This document shows positions 24,143 to 33,866 of a DNA stretch of 64,000 bases, piece by piece. Source of the DNA: Tous-C4FEB sp044356555 (GTDB lineage Bacteria > Verrucomicrobiota > Verrucomicrobiia > Opitutales > Opitutaceae); NCBI GenBank assembly GCA_044356555.1, contig JBIKWB010000001.1, forward strand, positions 1 through 64,000, read 5' to 3'. The notes beneath the pieces were generated by a model, which made no database searches, was not told the DNA's origin, and was given only the letters and a program-made list of their open reading frames with translations. A program made the translations under genes and the position numbers. The stretch's first letter is position 1. Every line of letters starts with the position of its first letter.

Positions 24143-26884
24143 TCAACCACCCGGCTGGGAATCCCCGATCAGGGCGAGGCATTGCATGGCCGCGAGCCCC
24201 CACTGGGCCGTGCCGTTGGTCGAAACGAACAGACCCTCCTCCACCGGCCGGAGCACGGCGGGCCCGACGACGCGACGCGTCTCAAAACGACCCCGCACAC
24301 GCGGCCCGCCCGCACCTTGGGCGAACTCTCGCCACGCGCGTTGGGCGAGCGCGGCGTCTTTTTTCTCCCGGGCCGCGTAGGCCGTGAGCCGCGAATGCCC
24401 CTGCTGCAGGCCTACGTTTCGAAACGCCTGGCCAAACCGCTGCGCCTGCTCGGCGGGTGTGGCGTTGTAGAGCACGCAATACTCCAACCACGCCGCGCGA
24501 AACTCCGGCACGTCGATCAACTGGATCAGCTCGGCGCAGATCTCCACCAAGCCGAAAACCGCGTTCAGATGCGAAAGCGATACGCCTCCGGCCGCCGGCG
24601 CGGTAAACGCGCCGCTGTCCAGATCGAGCATCACACCCGAAGTAAAAAAGCCGTTGGGCAACGCTCCGATCGTGCGCATCCCCGTTTTCAGCCGGCCCAA
24701 CATGCGAGGGTCGCCCGTTCTTTCCCATTCCGTGAGCCACGCTCCGGCCAGCGAACCCCAGTCGGTGCCGAGGCTCAGCCCCACTTGGCTCGCATCTTTG
24801 CTGGCGCTGCGGGCCTGATCGCCGGCGACCACCGCGTGGGCGAGTTTACGGCCGGGCGGAATCCGCAACAACGCATGACCCGCCTCGATTTGCTCGCGCA
24901 TGAGATCGCCGATCCGCTCGTCGCCGGTGAGATAGTAATAGTAGCGCCGGTTGGTGGCCGTGCTGATGCGGAGTTGTTTCGCGCTGCAGCCCCAGTGCTG
25001 GACGTTGTGCCGCGAACCGAGCGGCGCGAACCGCCCGATATGGTGCACATCGACTTCGCCCGTATGCCACGTCATCGCCTCGGCAAAGCGGAAAACATCC
25101 GGCCGGCCGCTGCGGAGAAAATAAAGCCACAGCCAGAGATCGGTCGAAAGCTCGGAGTTGTCCCACGCGTAGCCGCCGATGTCGTAGCGCCACTCGCGGC
25201 GATCGGCGTCGTAGGTGTGCATGACATCGCCGTAGTTCCAAAAACCAAACCACCGGCGCTGCTCCTGTTGCCCACGATAGAAATCAAAATACGCGGCCAA
25301 CTGATCCTCGACCGCCGCCTTGGCCGGCGTCGAGCGGTCCACCGGATTCCAGAGCTCTCCAAAGACGCCGCACGCCTGCAAATACTGCGGCGAACTCGTC
25401 AATAGCGGGGGCGCGGCCAACACGCCTTGCATCGCGGCCAGTTGCGCGCGCTCCGGCGTTGCCGCCACAAACGCCATGTGCAACTCGCTCGTTCGCGCGA
25501 CACCTTCGGGCGAATTAAAACCGGGCTCGTAATCCTCGTAGGTCACCTCGAGGCCGCCGTTGTATTGCTTGTCGTAGGTGTCTTGGCCGAGGCCGTCATG
25601 ATAGGGCCGCAAATCCATCGCGCCCGCATCCGGCGCCCACATCCACGCCGTCACGGTCGCGACGTCACCGGTGGCGCCACGGATGTCGAGCTGGGCGGGA
25701 TGGCTCTGCCAAAAATTCCGCAAGCCCAACACCATGCCGCCCGACGGTGTGCCGACATAGCCGAGTCCACCGGCCCGCTGCCCCTGGGCCGAATCCAACC
25801 AGGTAAATCCCTCCCGCGTGCGCTTACGGATCTGGAATCCATCCGCGCTGTTTTGCACCAGCGACCAATCCGCGTAAGCCGGGATGTAGTCGAGCCGGCT
25901 GGCCACCCCTTGATTCCATTCGGCGAGCGGCGGCGTGGCACGACCGGCGATTTGCGCCTCCCGAACCGGTGCCCCCGGATCGCGCCGCAGGCCCGTGATA
26001 CCGCGCACGGCCTCGGCAAACACACCATTCTCCAGACCCGAGAAACGCACGTGCCGGTCGTGGAGCGCGCCGCGCAACGGCACGGCAAACGCAACGCCAA
26101 GACCTGAGATAAAATCCTTCGACGCGTCGCCGTCGAAAAGGATCGTGTGCATCAACCGAACCCCGTCGCCGCCCGCGTAAAAATAGAGCCGCACCACAAA
26201 CGGCAGCCACGTCCGGCCTCCGCCGGCATGGCGCCCCTCCAGTTTCACCACCGCCCGCACCGGACCGGCCTGCTCGAGCGTCACGTGCTCGATCTCACCG
26301 ACAAAATTTTCCGTCCGGACCGCACCCGGATCGATCCGGTTTTCCAACCGACACACCAACCGGCCCGCGCGCGCAAGCTCCACGCCGCCCCGCGTCACCG
26401 ACCGGATGAAAGCATCGCCCCGACGCCCGATCACCACGCGAATCACGCCGGTATCAATCTCGATTTCACCCGCCGTCTCCACGACCACCACCGGCCGCGC
26501 CGGCGTCGCCGGAGTTCCCGACGCGATCCGGTAGGCGTCGGCGATGGGCGCATCCGCCGGGATGGCATGGGCGGTCCACTTCAACGAACCGTCGGGCCAA
26601 AACGCCAGCGGCCGCGACTGCACCGGCACCGGTTCGCCACCGGCGGTGTGCAGCGTAAACGTCGTCTCGCGCGCGTGCCGCCCGCGCGGCCAAGGCATAC
26701 CCCAACTCGCCCCCGACATCAGCCCGGGCACACCGTCCTCCAGCCAGCGCAAGGCCGACGGGTCGCGCGACACCGGTGCCGCGGTCGGCGGGCTTTCCGC
26801 CGCCCGCAACGCGGCGGCAAGCGGAACCACGGCGGCGGTCAACGTGGTGTTGCGGACGAATTCGCGGCGGGTGATCGGTGTCAT
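24143..26884 (-). CDS. PL26-like exo-rhamnogalacturonan lyase family protein
   Basis: This 913-residue exported protein begins with a Tat signal (MTPITRREFVRNTTL). It has N-terminal beta-sandwich blocks (PLAFWPDGSLKWTAHAIPAD, LENRIDPG), a central domain and a C-terminal (alpha/alpha)-barrel part with WFGFWNYGDVMHTYD, WDNSELSTDLWLWLYF, TWHTGEVDVHH and a RHNVQHWGCSAKQ His cluster. This matches the PcRGLX/YetA-like family, of which the Penicillium exo-rhamnogalacturonan lyase (PL26) is the known example. It is the last gene of an operon with two CE12 esterase genes and a symporter, which fits a pectin-backbone substrate. The activity is inferred. Confidence 0.75.
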   Translation of the reverse strand: MTPITRREFVRNTTLTAAVVPLAAALRAAESPPTAAPVSRDPSALRWLEDGVPGLMSGASWGMPWPRGRHARETTFTLHTAGGEPVPVQSRPLAFWPDGSLKWTAHAIPADAPIADAYRIASGTPATPARPVVVVETAGEIEIDTGVIRVVIGRRGDAFIRSVTRGGVELARAGRLVCRLENRIDPGAVRTENFVGEIEHVTLEQAGPVRAVVKLEGRHAGGGRTWLPFVVRLYFYAGGDGVRLMHTILFDGDASKDFISGLGVAFAVPLRGALHDRHVRFSGLENGVFAEAVRGITGLRRDPGAPVREAQIAGRATPPLAEWNQGVASRLDYIPAYADWSLVQNSADGFQIRKRTREGFTWLDSAQGQRAGGLGYVGTPSGGMVLGLRNFWQSHPAQLDIRGATGDVATVTAWMWAPDAGAMDLRPYHDGLGQDTYDKQYNGGLEVTYEDYEPGFNSPEGVARTSELHMAFVAATPERAQLAAMQGVLAAPPLLTSSPQYLQACGVFGELWNPVDRSTPAKAAVEDQLAAYFDFYRGQQEQRRWFGFWNYGDVMHTYDADRREWRYDIGGYAWDNSELSTDLWLWLYFLRSGRPDVFRFAEAMTWHTGEVDVHHIGRFAPLGSRHNVQHWGCSAKQLRISTATNRRYYYYLTGDERIGDLMREQIEAGHALLRIPPGRKLAHAVVAGDQARSASKDASQVGLSLGTDWGSLAGAWLTEWERTGDPRMLGRLKTGMRTIGALPNGFFTSGVMLDLDSGAFTAPAAGGVSLSHLNAVFGLVEICAELIQLIDVPEFRAAWLEYCVLYNATPAEQAQRFGQAFRNVGLQQGHSRLTAYAAREKKDAALAQRAWREFAQGAGGPRVRGRFETRRVVGPAVLRPVEEGLFVSTNGTAQWGLAAMQCLALIGDSQPGG

Positions 26885-26906
26885 AGTTGGAGAGATAAAT
26901 TCAAAA

Positions 26907-28538
26907 CTAACGGGTCCATCCGCCGAGCGGGTCTCCCGGCAGCGCCCGAAGAGCGGCCGTCACGATCGCCGCATTGAGTTCGGCCCCGGCCTGATTCGTG
27001 TGCGTGTGTTCGTCGGCGAAAAATGCCTCCACGTTGGCCGCGCCCTCGGTCTCATAACGCGCGGCGACCCGCTCATTGAGGTCGATAAAGGCCGCGCCCT
27101 CTTCGGCCGCAACCTGCCGGGCCCAGCCGCCGTAGCTCTCGGCGGCGCGCACGATGCGGCCGTCTTTCCAAATTTTCCGCGTCACCAGCGAACAGACGAT
27201 CGGAGTCGCACCGGCGGCCCGCGCCTCGCGCAGGTACTGCCGCAAATACCAACCGTAGCTGTGCACGACTTCGGGCAACTTGGTCAGCAGATTTTCGATG
27301 GCCTCGGTTTCTTCGCCCGTGCCCTTGATGGTGCCGCGCGCCCGCTGGGTATCGTTAAGTGGAGCCGCGTCGTTGTGACCGAATTGGATCAACACGACGT
27401 CGCCGGGTTTGATCAGCATCAACGCGCGCCGCCAGTGGCCCTGCGTACGAAACGTGCGACTGCTCAGCCCGCCCACGGCGCGGTTCACCAGATTTACTTT
27501 TATCCCGTCGAACTGGGCGCCCAGGAAATCGCCCCAGCCCCACTGCCCGCCCGCGCCATCGCCCCGTCCGTTGCGCACGGTGGAGTCACCGATCAGCACG
27601 ATCGAGGGCAGCTTGGCCTCCGCCGGTTCGGGCAAATTGAGCCAGCCGATCGCATCCGCCGCCACCGCCGCGCCCCGGGCCGACAGATACCGGTCAAACT
27701 TGCCGGAAGGTCGAAGCCCCCGGAGTCCCGCCACGGCCGAAGCCGCGTGAATCTCGGCGCCGGCCAAGTTGGTATGGGTGTGGTCCGGGCCGTAGAACGC
27801 TTTCACCTCGGCCTCACCGAGCGCTTGGAATTGATCGGCGACGATCCTCGAAAGGTCGACGAACGGCACACCGGCGTCGGCGGCGATTTCTCTGATCCAC
27901 GAACGGTAACGACCCGAGCTGCGTTCGATCTTTCCTTCGCTCCAACGGTCGCGAATCGAAAGCGAAAGCAAAATCGGGGCGGCACCTTTGACCTTCACGT
28001 CGGCGATCATTTTTCGGACATACCAGCCGAAGGTGCGCACGGTTTCGCGTTGGTGCGTGACGAGATTGTCGATCTCGACGCTCTCCTCGCCGAGGCCGGG
28101 CAACGAACCCCGCGCCCGCAACGGTCGGGTGGAGCCGGGCGGCTCGCCGTTGATGGCGCCGCCGTCGTTGTGGCCGAACTGGATCAGCACGGTGTCGCCG
28201 GCCTTCACCTCCGCCAGCAGGCGGTCCCAGTGCCCCTCGGTGATGAAGGTGCGGCTGCTCCGCCCGCCGCGCGCGCGATTCGCGACATTGATTTTCGTGC
28301 GGTCAAAAAACTCCGCAAACGGTTCGCCCCAGCCCTGCACCGGTTGGCCGTTGGCTTTGGCGGCGGTGGAATCGCCGGCGATGAAAAGCGTGGGCAGCGC
28401 CGGGTTCAGCGGCGACGTCGCGACCGCCGGATTGGCCGAAAGGTCGGGGGCGGGATCTTGCGCGGCACCGGCGAATGGGAGCAGAAAAAAGGCGAACCGG
28501 AAAAGGGCGCGGAGGTTCGTCCGGGGAAAAACGTTCAT
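26907..28538 (-). CDS. tandem-domain rhamnogalacturonan acetylesterase (CE12 x2)
   Basis: A 543-residue exported protein containing two complete SGNH-hydrolase domains. Domain 1 (about 48-275): S57 in IAGDSTAA, G-N motif in FGHND (121-125), and catalytic dyad in PDHTHTN (251-257). Domain 2 (about 310-535): S319 in LIGDST, FGHND (386-390) and DEHTHTN (509-515). Both retain every catalytic element, so both are probably active. CE12 enzymes remove acetyl groups from rhamnogalacturonan, which must precede lyase action. It starts 5 bp after the previous CE12 gene and is followed by the PL26-like gene after 22 bp. The signal peptide ends around AGAAQ. Confidence 0.85.
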   Translation of the reverse strand: MNVFPRTNLRALFRFAFFLLPFAGAAQDPAPDLSANPAVATSPLNPALPTLFIAGDSTAAKANGQPVQGWGEPFAEFFDRTKINVANRARGGRSSRTFITEGHWDRLLAEVKAGDTVLIQFGHNDGGAINGEPPGSTRPLRARGSLPGLGEESVEIDNLVTHQRETVRTFGWYVRKMIADVKVKGAAPILLSLSIRDRWSEGKIERSSGRYRSWIREIAADAGVPFVDLSRIVADQFQALGEAEVKAFYGPDHTHTNLAGAEIHAASAVAGLRGLRPSGKFDRYLSARGAAVAADAIGWLNLPEPAEAKLPSIVLIGDSTVRNGRGDGAGGQWGWGDFLGAQFDGIKVNLVNRAVGGLSSRTFRTQGHWRRALMLIKPGDVVLIQFGHNDAAPLNDTQRARGTIKGTGEETEAIENLLTKLPEVVHSYGWYLRQYLREARAAGATPIVCSLVTRKIWKDGRIVRAAESYGGWARQVAAEEGAAFIDLNERVAARYETEGAANVEAFFADEHTHTNQAGAELNAAIVTAALRALPGDPLGGWTR

Positions 28539-28543
28539 CGGAT

Positions 28544-29815
28544 TCAGTTTCCTAGAGGCCGTTGTTGGGTGAACTTGGAGCTGGGCGGAACGACGAAGCT
28601 CTCGGGCGGCTCGGGTCGTGCCGGATCGTAGGTGCGAAATTCGGGCCGGAGCGCGGCGGCCGCAGCGAGCTTCGCTTCGACGAGACCGAGCGCGACACAG
28701 CGGGCGAGTTGGTAGGCGCCGTAGTTGTTGTGATGGGTGTTGTCGATGGTGCCGCCGGGTGCCGCGAAGGCGCGGGCCGATCGCTCCGGCCCCAGCGCGG
28801 CGTAGAGCACCATCGACTTCGCATTCAGGTCGATGAAGGCCACGCCTTCCGCCTCGGCCGTCATTGCGGCGGCGCGAGCGTAGTCGGCCAACGTCGGATC
28901 AACGTTTCCGGCGGCGTCGAAGCGGCGGCGCTCCACCGGGGAGACGATCACGGGAATACCACCCGCCCGGCGGACGGCGGCGATGTGGGTCTTTATCTCC
29001 GATTGATAAGTCGAAAACGGACCGCCGGTGCCGGCCGCGATCTGCTTCTGGTCGTTGTGGCCAAACTGCATCACCAAGGTGTCGCCCGGCCGCATGATTC
29101 CGACGATTTTGTCGAGTCGTCCACGGCTGATCGAATCGCGGTAGGTCTCGCCCGACTCGCCGTGATTGGCCACGGCAACCGTCGGCTCGAAGAAGCGCGG
29201 CAGCATCTGGCCCCAGCTCGCAAACGGTTCGAGCGATTGGTCGCAAAGGGTGGAATCACCGAGCAAAAAGACGGTCGGCACCTGCGCCGGCACAATCTCC
29301 ACGGCGCTCAAGGTCGCGCCGTGAAGTTCAAGCGTGAGCGCGTCGTCCCACGCCCAAGCTTCCTGCGTGGTTTCGCGCGGCGCCTTCAGTTTCACGCGCC
29401 GCGCCGGGGCGCCTTCCGGCAGGGCGATCCGCGGATTGCGCGTGTTGACGATGAACGTGCGGGTGAGCGTTTCGTTTTCGGCCAAAGGCTCCGGACCCAG
29501 CACCAGGCGACGTAGTTCGGCCTTCACGGTGGCCAAACCGCCGCCGGTCACCCCGCGAAGCGTCACCGTCACCTTCCAATTACCCTCCGGCAGATGCGTC
29601 GTGAAGTAGACCGCCGGCACCCCCGCCTCAAAGCCATAGCCCCGCTCAACCGAATAGAGATCGCCCGGCGCGACCCGGACTGAGCCGGCTTGGAGCGGTG
29701 CGGCCTCGAAATGAAAACGTCTCACGACCGGTTCGCCGGCGGCACCGGTCAACGCCGAGGAAAACGCACCGCTCAGGCCGAGCGCTAATCCTAGATGTGC
29801 GACGGGCCAGGCCAT
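28544..29815 (-). CDS. rhamnogalacturonan acetylesterase with N-terminal beta domain
   Basis: A 423-residue exported SGNH hydrolase. After the signal peptide, a beta-rich, galactose-binding-like domain (about 30-175, with YFTTHLPEGNWKVTVTL) precedes the catalytic part: S188 in LLGDSTLCD, FGHNDQKQ, and a C-terminal DNTHHNNYGAYQLA as the Asp/His block. The N-terminal domain plus esterase is the usual architecture of CE12 proteins in gut and soil pectin degraders. ATG 29815 is used because it opens the signal peptide, 5 bp from the symporter stop. It probably acts on acetylated pectin oligosaccharides. Confidence 0.85.
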   Translation of the reverse strand: MAWPVAHLGLALGLSGAFSSALTGAAGEPVVRRFHFEAAPLQAGSVRVAPGDLYSVERGYGFEAGVPAVYFTTHLPEGNWKVTVTLRGVTGGGLATVKAELRRLVLGPEPLAENETLTRTFIVNTRNPRIALPEGAPARRVKLKAPRETTQEAWAWDDALTLELHGATLSAVEIVPAQVPTVFLLGDSTLCDQSLEPFASWGQMLPRFFEPTVAVANHGESGETYRDSISRGRLDKIVGIMRPGDTLVMQFGHNDQKQIAAGTGGPFSTYQSEIKTHIAAVRRAGGIPVIVSPVERRRFDAAGNVDPTLADYARAAAMTAEAEGVAFIDLNAKSMVLYAALGPERSARAFAAPGGTIDNTHHNNYGAYQLARCVALGLVEAKLAAAAALRPEFRTYDPARPEPPESFVVPPSSKFTQQRPLGN

Positions 29816-29820
29816 GACGG

Positions 29821-31869
29821 TCAACCGGCGGCAGACCTGAGCAGCAGCCAAAAACCGGCAAGAATCCCGCCTGATACGCCCAGACACGCGATAAATCCAA
29901 TCGCGTCGACCTTGTCCCATTTGGCGAACTCCCAAGCCGAAGCCGGCCCGAAGAGTTTGGTGTCGTCGAAGCGGCGCGGGTTGAGCCGGGTCTGGGCCAT
30001 CGCCGCCAATTCGAGCTCAGGCGTGGAGCCGACGGGGGTTTTCATTTTCCCAAAAAACAAATCGATCCGGGCGCGATCCGGCGCCCGCGTAAACCGGCTG
30101 ACCAAAATCAAAACCAGAAACGGAAACAAACCGGTGTAGAGAAAGCGCGCCGCATTACGACCGCTGGCGGTAAATCCCGCGACATCCAAGCCGGCCCGAT
30201 CCAGCACCCAGAGTTCGAGGTGAAACCGCTTGCTGCCCACCAAGGCACTCGCGGAATCGGCCGGATTCTCACGGACAACACTTTCAAAAAACACCGGAAC
30301 CATCCGGCCGCTTTGTTCCACCTGCCGGGTCAACTCCGGGTTGCGCACGAGGACATCGAGATGCGGGGCCACCAACGAGGGAAACACGAGATTGAGCAAG
30401 GCCGACAAAATGACCGCCGCCCAGACCGCCGTGGCCGTGAGCCGACGCCAGAAATAGATCAGCATGACCGCCGCTCCGAACGGAACATTGATCGTGAGCA
30501 AAAGCTGCAGCACCGAGTAGACATCGTCCATGCTCGCGGCCGCCCAAACGCCGGTCGCAAGGATCAACACGATCGCGTAACGCCCGACACTGACCATGCC
30601 CGCATCGGAGGTCGCGGGGCGAAACCACAGCCAAAGATTACGGGTGAAGAGCGCCGAGACCGCCATCGTTTGGGCCGCGACGGTCGACATGTTGGCGGCG
30701 AGCAAGCCGGCCATCATGAGTCCGAGAAAACCGGGCTGGAGCAGCAGCAGCGCCATCGAGCCCCACGTGGAATCGGGATCGGAGAGCTGCGCGGCACCTT
30801 GATAAAGCGCGATCGCGATCAGACCGCAGAGCGCCCAAAGGATGATCATGATGCGCTTGGCGTAGGTGCCCGAAACGGCGCCGAAGCGGGCGGCAAACTC
30901 GTTCTTCGCCGAACCGGAGACCGCCATGTTTCCGATAATGCCGTGGATCTGGATAATGGAGATCAGGAAAATGCCCCCGAGCTCCCAACCGCCCACTCCG
31001 CCGGCACCTCCGCCCAATAAATCGAACATTTCCGCCGGCACTTTGACCGCCAACTGATCCCAACCTCCGATCGCCGTCAGCCCGAACGGAATCAGGATAA
31101 ACGAAAAGACCACGATCAGCACGCCTTGGAACGCTTCGTTGACGGCCGCTGCGGCCAATCCGCCCATCACGATGTAGGCACCCACGATGAACGAATACAC
31201 GAGATAGTAGGTCCACTTGCCGGTGGGGCTGTGCAGCCAAGAAATGTAACTGCTGAGTTCGCCCCGGCGGTCTTGATCCTTGAGGATCTCCAGTCGGGCG
31301 CGATCGGTCGGAGCGAGCGGAGCGATTTTGGCGGCGGTTTCGAGCGCTTTGAGTTCGCGAAATCCTTCGACCGACGCTCGCTCGGCGGGGCTCCATTTTG
31401 CCTCCGGTTTGACCATCAGCGAGGCCGTGACCTTGTACCCGACCAAGTTCCCGAAGCCGATGATCACGATCACCGTCGCGACGATCTGAAACGCCGCGTA
31501 GAAACGCGCCAAGGCCGGACTGCCAAATCGATCCTCAAAAAGATCCGCCACCGTGACGAGCCGCACCCGCCGAAACCACGCGTTCATGAACCAGTAATAG
31601 GGATTCATGAACAACGTCTGCAGCGTGAGCCAGACGCCGGAGGCTCCTTTCTGGTAAACCAAGCTCGAGGTGCTGACTGCCCCGTTGGCGTCCGTAGCGT
31701 TGCCGAAATTCAGGAAGAACTGGTAAAGACTTCCCAGCTTTCGCCCGGCCAGAAAGAAATCCTCCTGACTCTGAGCCGCCCGCGACGCCCGCCGACCCAC
31801 GTAGATTACGATCGCCAGATAAGCGGCGATAACGAGCAGATCGAGGACATGGAGATTGCCGAGCGACAT
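29821..31869 (-). CDS. sodium:solute symporter (SSS family)
   Basis: This 682-residue transporter begins MSLGNLHVLDLLVIAAYLA and has the SSS pattern: EDFFLAGRKLG after helix 1, GNATDANGAVSTSS, and repeated hydrophobic segments to the C-terminus (about 13-15). An unusual charged insertion at residues 155-218 (EAKWSPAERASVEGF to LHSPTGKW) lies between membrane segments. As first gene of the operon with two acetylesterase genes and a PL26-like gene it probably imports the released unsaturated galacturonosyl-rhamnose or a monosaccharide. ATG 31869 is the family start; upstream codons are not membrane-like. Confidence 0.9.
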   Translation of the reverse strand: MSLGNLHVLDLLVIAAYLAIVIYVGRRASRAAQSQEDFFLAGRKLGSLYQFFLNFGNATDANGAVSTSSLVYQKGASGVWLTLQTLFMNPYYWFMNAWFRRVRLVTVADLFEDRFGSPALARFYAAFQIVATVIVIIGFGNLVGYKVTASLMVKPEAKWSPAERASVEGFRELKALETAAKIAPLAPTDRARLEILKDQDRRGELSSYISWLHSPTGKWTYYLVYSFIVGAYIVMGGLAAAAVNEAFQGVLIVVFSFILIPFGLTAIGGWDQLAVKVPAEMFDLLGGGAGGVGGWELGGIFLISIIQIHGIIGNMAVSGSAKNEFAARFGAVSGTYAKRIMIILWALCGLIAIALYQGAAQLSDPDSTWGSMALLLLQPGFLGLMMAGLLAANMSTVAAQTMAVSALFTRNLWLWFRPATSDAGMVSVGRYAIVLILATGVWAAASMDDVYSVLQLLLTINVPFGAAVMLIYFWRRLTATAVWAAVILSALLNLVFPSLVAPHLDVLVRNPELTRQVEQSGRMVPVFFESVVRENPADSASALVGSKRFHLELWVLDRAGLDVAGFTASGRNAARFLYTGLFPFLVLILVSRFTRAPDRARIDLFFGKMKTPVGSTPELELAAMAQTRLNPRRFDDTKLFGPASAWEFAKWDKVDAIGFIACLGVSGGILAGFWLLLRSAAG

Positions 31870-32181
31870 AGGGGCGAAAAAGCAAAAGCTGAACCCCGTT
31901 CCGAGCCAAGAGCACCCGCAAACAAAAGGGGATTCGCCAGCAGAGAGACGCCGAGCATCTCTCCGCAGCAATCGGCCGAAAGGTCGGACAGTTCGTTTTC
32001 CGTCGCGTCGTTTCAAATGCGCAAGCGGACAAGCTCGGCCGCGCCGGAAGGGCCCGGGATTTGAGCCCGCGGAACCGCGAAATCTTTCACGAACATTTCG
32101 TCCGCGCCGATCAGGCCGCGATCGCCAAAGCGGCGAACTTGCCGAGCGCCCGTTCTTGGGCTGAATTCACGGCTCCCCCTT
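31870..32181. other. divergent promoter region of the pectin locus
   Basis: This 312-bp spacer separates the symporter operon (minus) from the SASA-type esterase (plus). No gene is seen. One perfect 6-bp inverted repeat, cgaaat (32078-32083) and atttcg (32095-32100) with an 11-bp centre, is a weak operator candidate for both directions. Clear sigma-70 boxes were not found. Confidence 0.4.
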
Positions 32182-33786
32182 ATGCGATCACTGCGCTTTC
32201 TCACGATCACGGTCGGTGCCCTCGTCAGCCTAAGCGCCCGCGCCGACGTCACCCTTGCGCCGCTGTTTGCCGACCACGCGGTTTTGCAACGCGACCGGCC
32301 CGTCCCGATTTGGGGCACGGCCGATGTGGGTGAAAAAGTCGTCGTGACCTTCGCCGGTCAAAGTCACGCCGTCACCGCTGCGGCCGACGGGCGTTGGATT
32401 GTTGTCCTCGACGCTCTCCCCACCAGCGCCATCGGCGCCGATTTGGTCGTGACCGGGAAAAACACCCTGACCTTGAAGAACATCGTGGTCGGCGACGTGT
32501 GGCTCTGCTCAGGGCAGTCCAACATGGAATTCACCGTCGATTCTCGCCCGGGCACGTGGCAGGCGACGAGCCGCGTAACCGGCGCCGATGCCGAAATCGC
32601 CCTCGCCCGTTATCCTCTGATTCGCCACATCCGGATTGGGCAATCCGTCGCTGCCGCGCCGTCGGCCACCGTCGCCACCTCTGGCTGGCAACTGACGACT
32701 CCGCAAACCGTCGGCGGATTCACCGCGGTCGGCTATTTCTTCGCGCGCGACCTCTTTCAAAAGCTCGGCGTGCCCATCGGCCTCGTGCACAGTTCATACA
32801 GCGGCACCCCGGTCGAAGCGTGGATGAGCCCGGCCGCGCTGGCGAGTGCACCGGAATTCACCCGGGTAAGCGAGCGATGGGCGGAGGATCTGGCGGCCTA
32901 CGCGGCCAGAAAAACCCAATTCGACCGTGATCTCGCCGCGTGGACGGCCGCCGAGGCCGCCGCAAAAACCGTCGTGGCGCCGACCAAAAAATCCGGTTCA
33001 AAAACTCCGGTTCCCACCCCGCACGCGGCGTTTCTTCAGGCGAATCCGCGCCCTCGGGCGCCGCGTGGATATCCCTCGGATCCGTGGCAGCCGGCCGGGC
33101 TTTTTAACGGTATGATCAACCCCCTTCTGCCTTACGCCCTCCGCGGCGCGCTGTGGTATCAGGGTGAGAGCAACGCCGACCGGCCGGCCGAGTATCACGC
33201 ACTCTTCACCGCGATGATCACGGCTTGGCGGGCTCATTTTGGTCAGGACGATCTGCCCTTTTTCTGGGTCAATCTCGCCGACTTCAAGCGCCCCGCCGAC
33301 CTGACCGGCCGTTCGTGGGCATTCCTACGCGAGGCCCAAACCCGCACCCTCGCCTTGGCCCACACCGGCCAAGCCCTCGCGATCGATCTCGGTGATCCCC
33401 AAGAAATTCACCCGACCAATAAACAGGAAGTCGGCCGCCGTCTCGCACTTCTCGCCAAGAACCGGGTTTACGGCCTCACCACGGCCGACACCGGACCCAC
33501 GTTCCTCGCGGTTACCCGCGAGGGAGCAGCGCTGCGGGTGGCCTTTGCCCACGCCGGGGACGGACTGGTCGCCCACGACCGGCCCGTTCAGAGTCTGGAA
33601 GTTGCGGGCGCCGACCGCGTTTTCCGTCCGGCAACGGCGCAGATCATCCGCGACACGCTGCTCGTCTCCGCGCCCGATGTGCGCGATCCCGTCGCCGTCC
33701 GCTACGCTTGGTCCAACGCTCCGGAGGCCAATCTTTACAACGGTTCGGGTCTGCCCGCTGCGCCGTTCCGCTCGGACAACTGGTAG
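32182..33786 (+). CDS. sialate O-acetylesterase-type (SASA) esterase
   Basis: A 534-residue exported esterase with a short signal (MRSLRFLTITVGALVSLSARA). It opens with the family beta domain (LFADHAVLQRDRPVPIWGTA), then nucleophile S113 in WLCSGQSNMEF, GYFFARDL, SYSGTPVEAWM and the later ALWYQGESNA motif; DPQEIHPTNKQEVGRRLA carries the catalytic Asp-x-x-His. SASA enzymes remove O-acetyl groups from sialic acids or from plant polysaccharides. Next to a PL26/CE12 operon, a pectin or xylan acetyl substrate is more likely than sialic acid. A central 60-residue Ala/Lys-rich stretch (KTVVAPTKKSGSKTPVPTP) is an insertion compared with the usual fold. Confidence 0.88.
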   Translation: MRSLRFLTITVGALVSLSARADVTLAPLFADHAVLQRDRPVPIWGTADVGEKVVVTFAGQSHAVTAAADGRWIVVLDALPTSAIGADLVVTGKNTLTLKNIVVGDVWLCSGQSNMEFTVDSRPGTWQATSRVTGADAEIALARYPLIRHIRIGQSVAAAPSATVATSGWQLTTPQTVGGFTAVGYFFARDLFQKLGVPIGLVHSSYSGTPVEAWMSPAALASAPEFTRVSERWAEDLAAYAARKTQFDRDLAAWTAAEAAAKTVVAPTKKSGSKTPVPTPHAAFLQANPRPRAPRGYPSDPWQPAGLFNGMINPLLPYALRGALWYQGESNADRPAEYHALFTAMITAWRAHFGQDDLPFFWVNLADFKRPADLTGRSWAFLREAQTRTLALAHTGQALAIDLGDPQEIHPTNKQEVGRRLALLAKNRVYGLTTADTGPTFLAVTREGAALRVAFAHAGDGLVAHDRPVQSLEVAGADRVFRPATAQIIRDTLLVSAPDVRDPVAVRYAWSNAPEANLYNGSGLPAAPFRSDNW

Positions 33787-33866
33787 TTCACCCCACTTGC
33801 GTTTCCAAAACGACACCGAGTGCGACCTTGCGCGAGGCCCGGAAGTGAGCATTTAGGACGACGATC

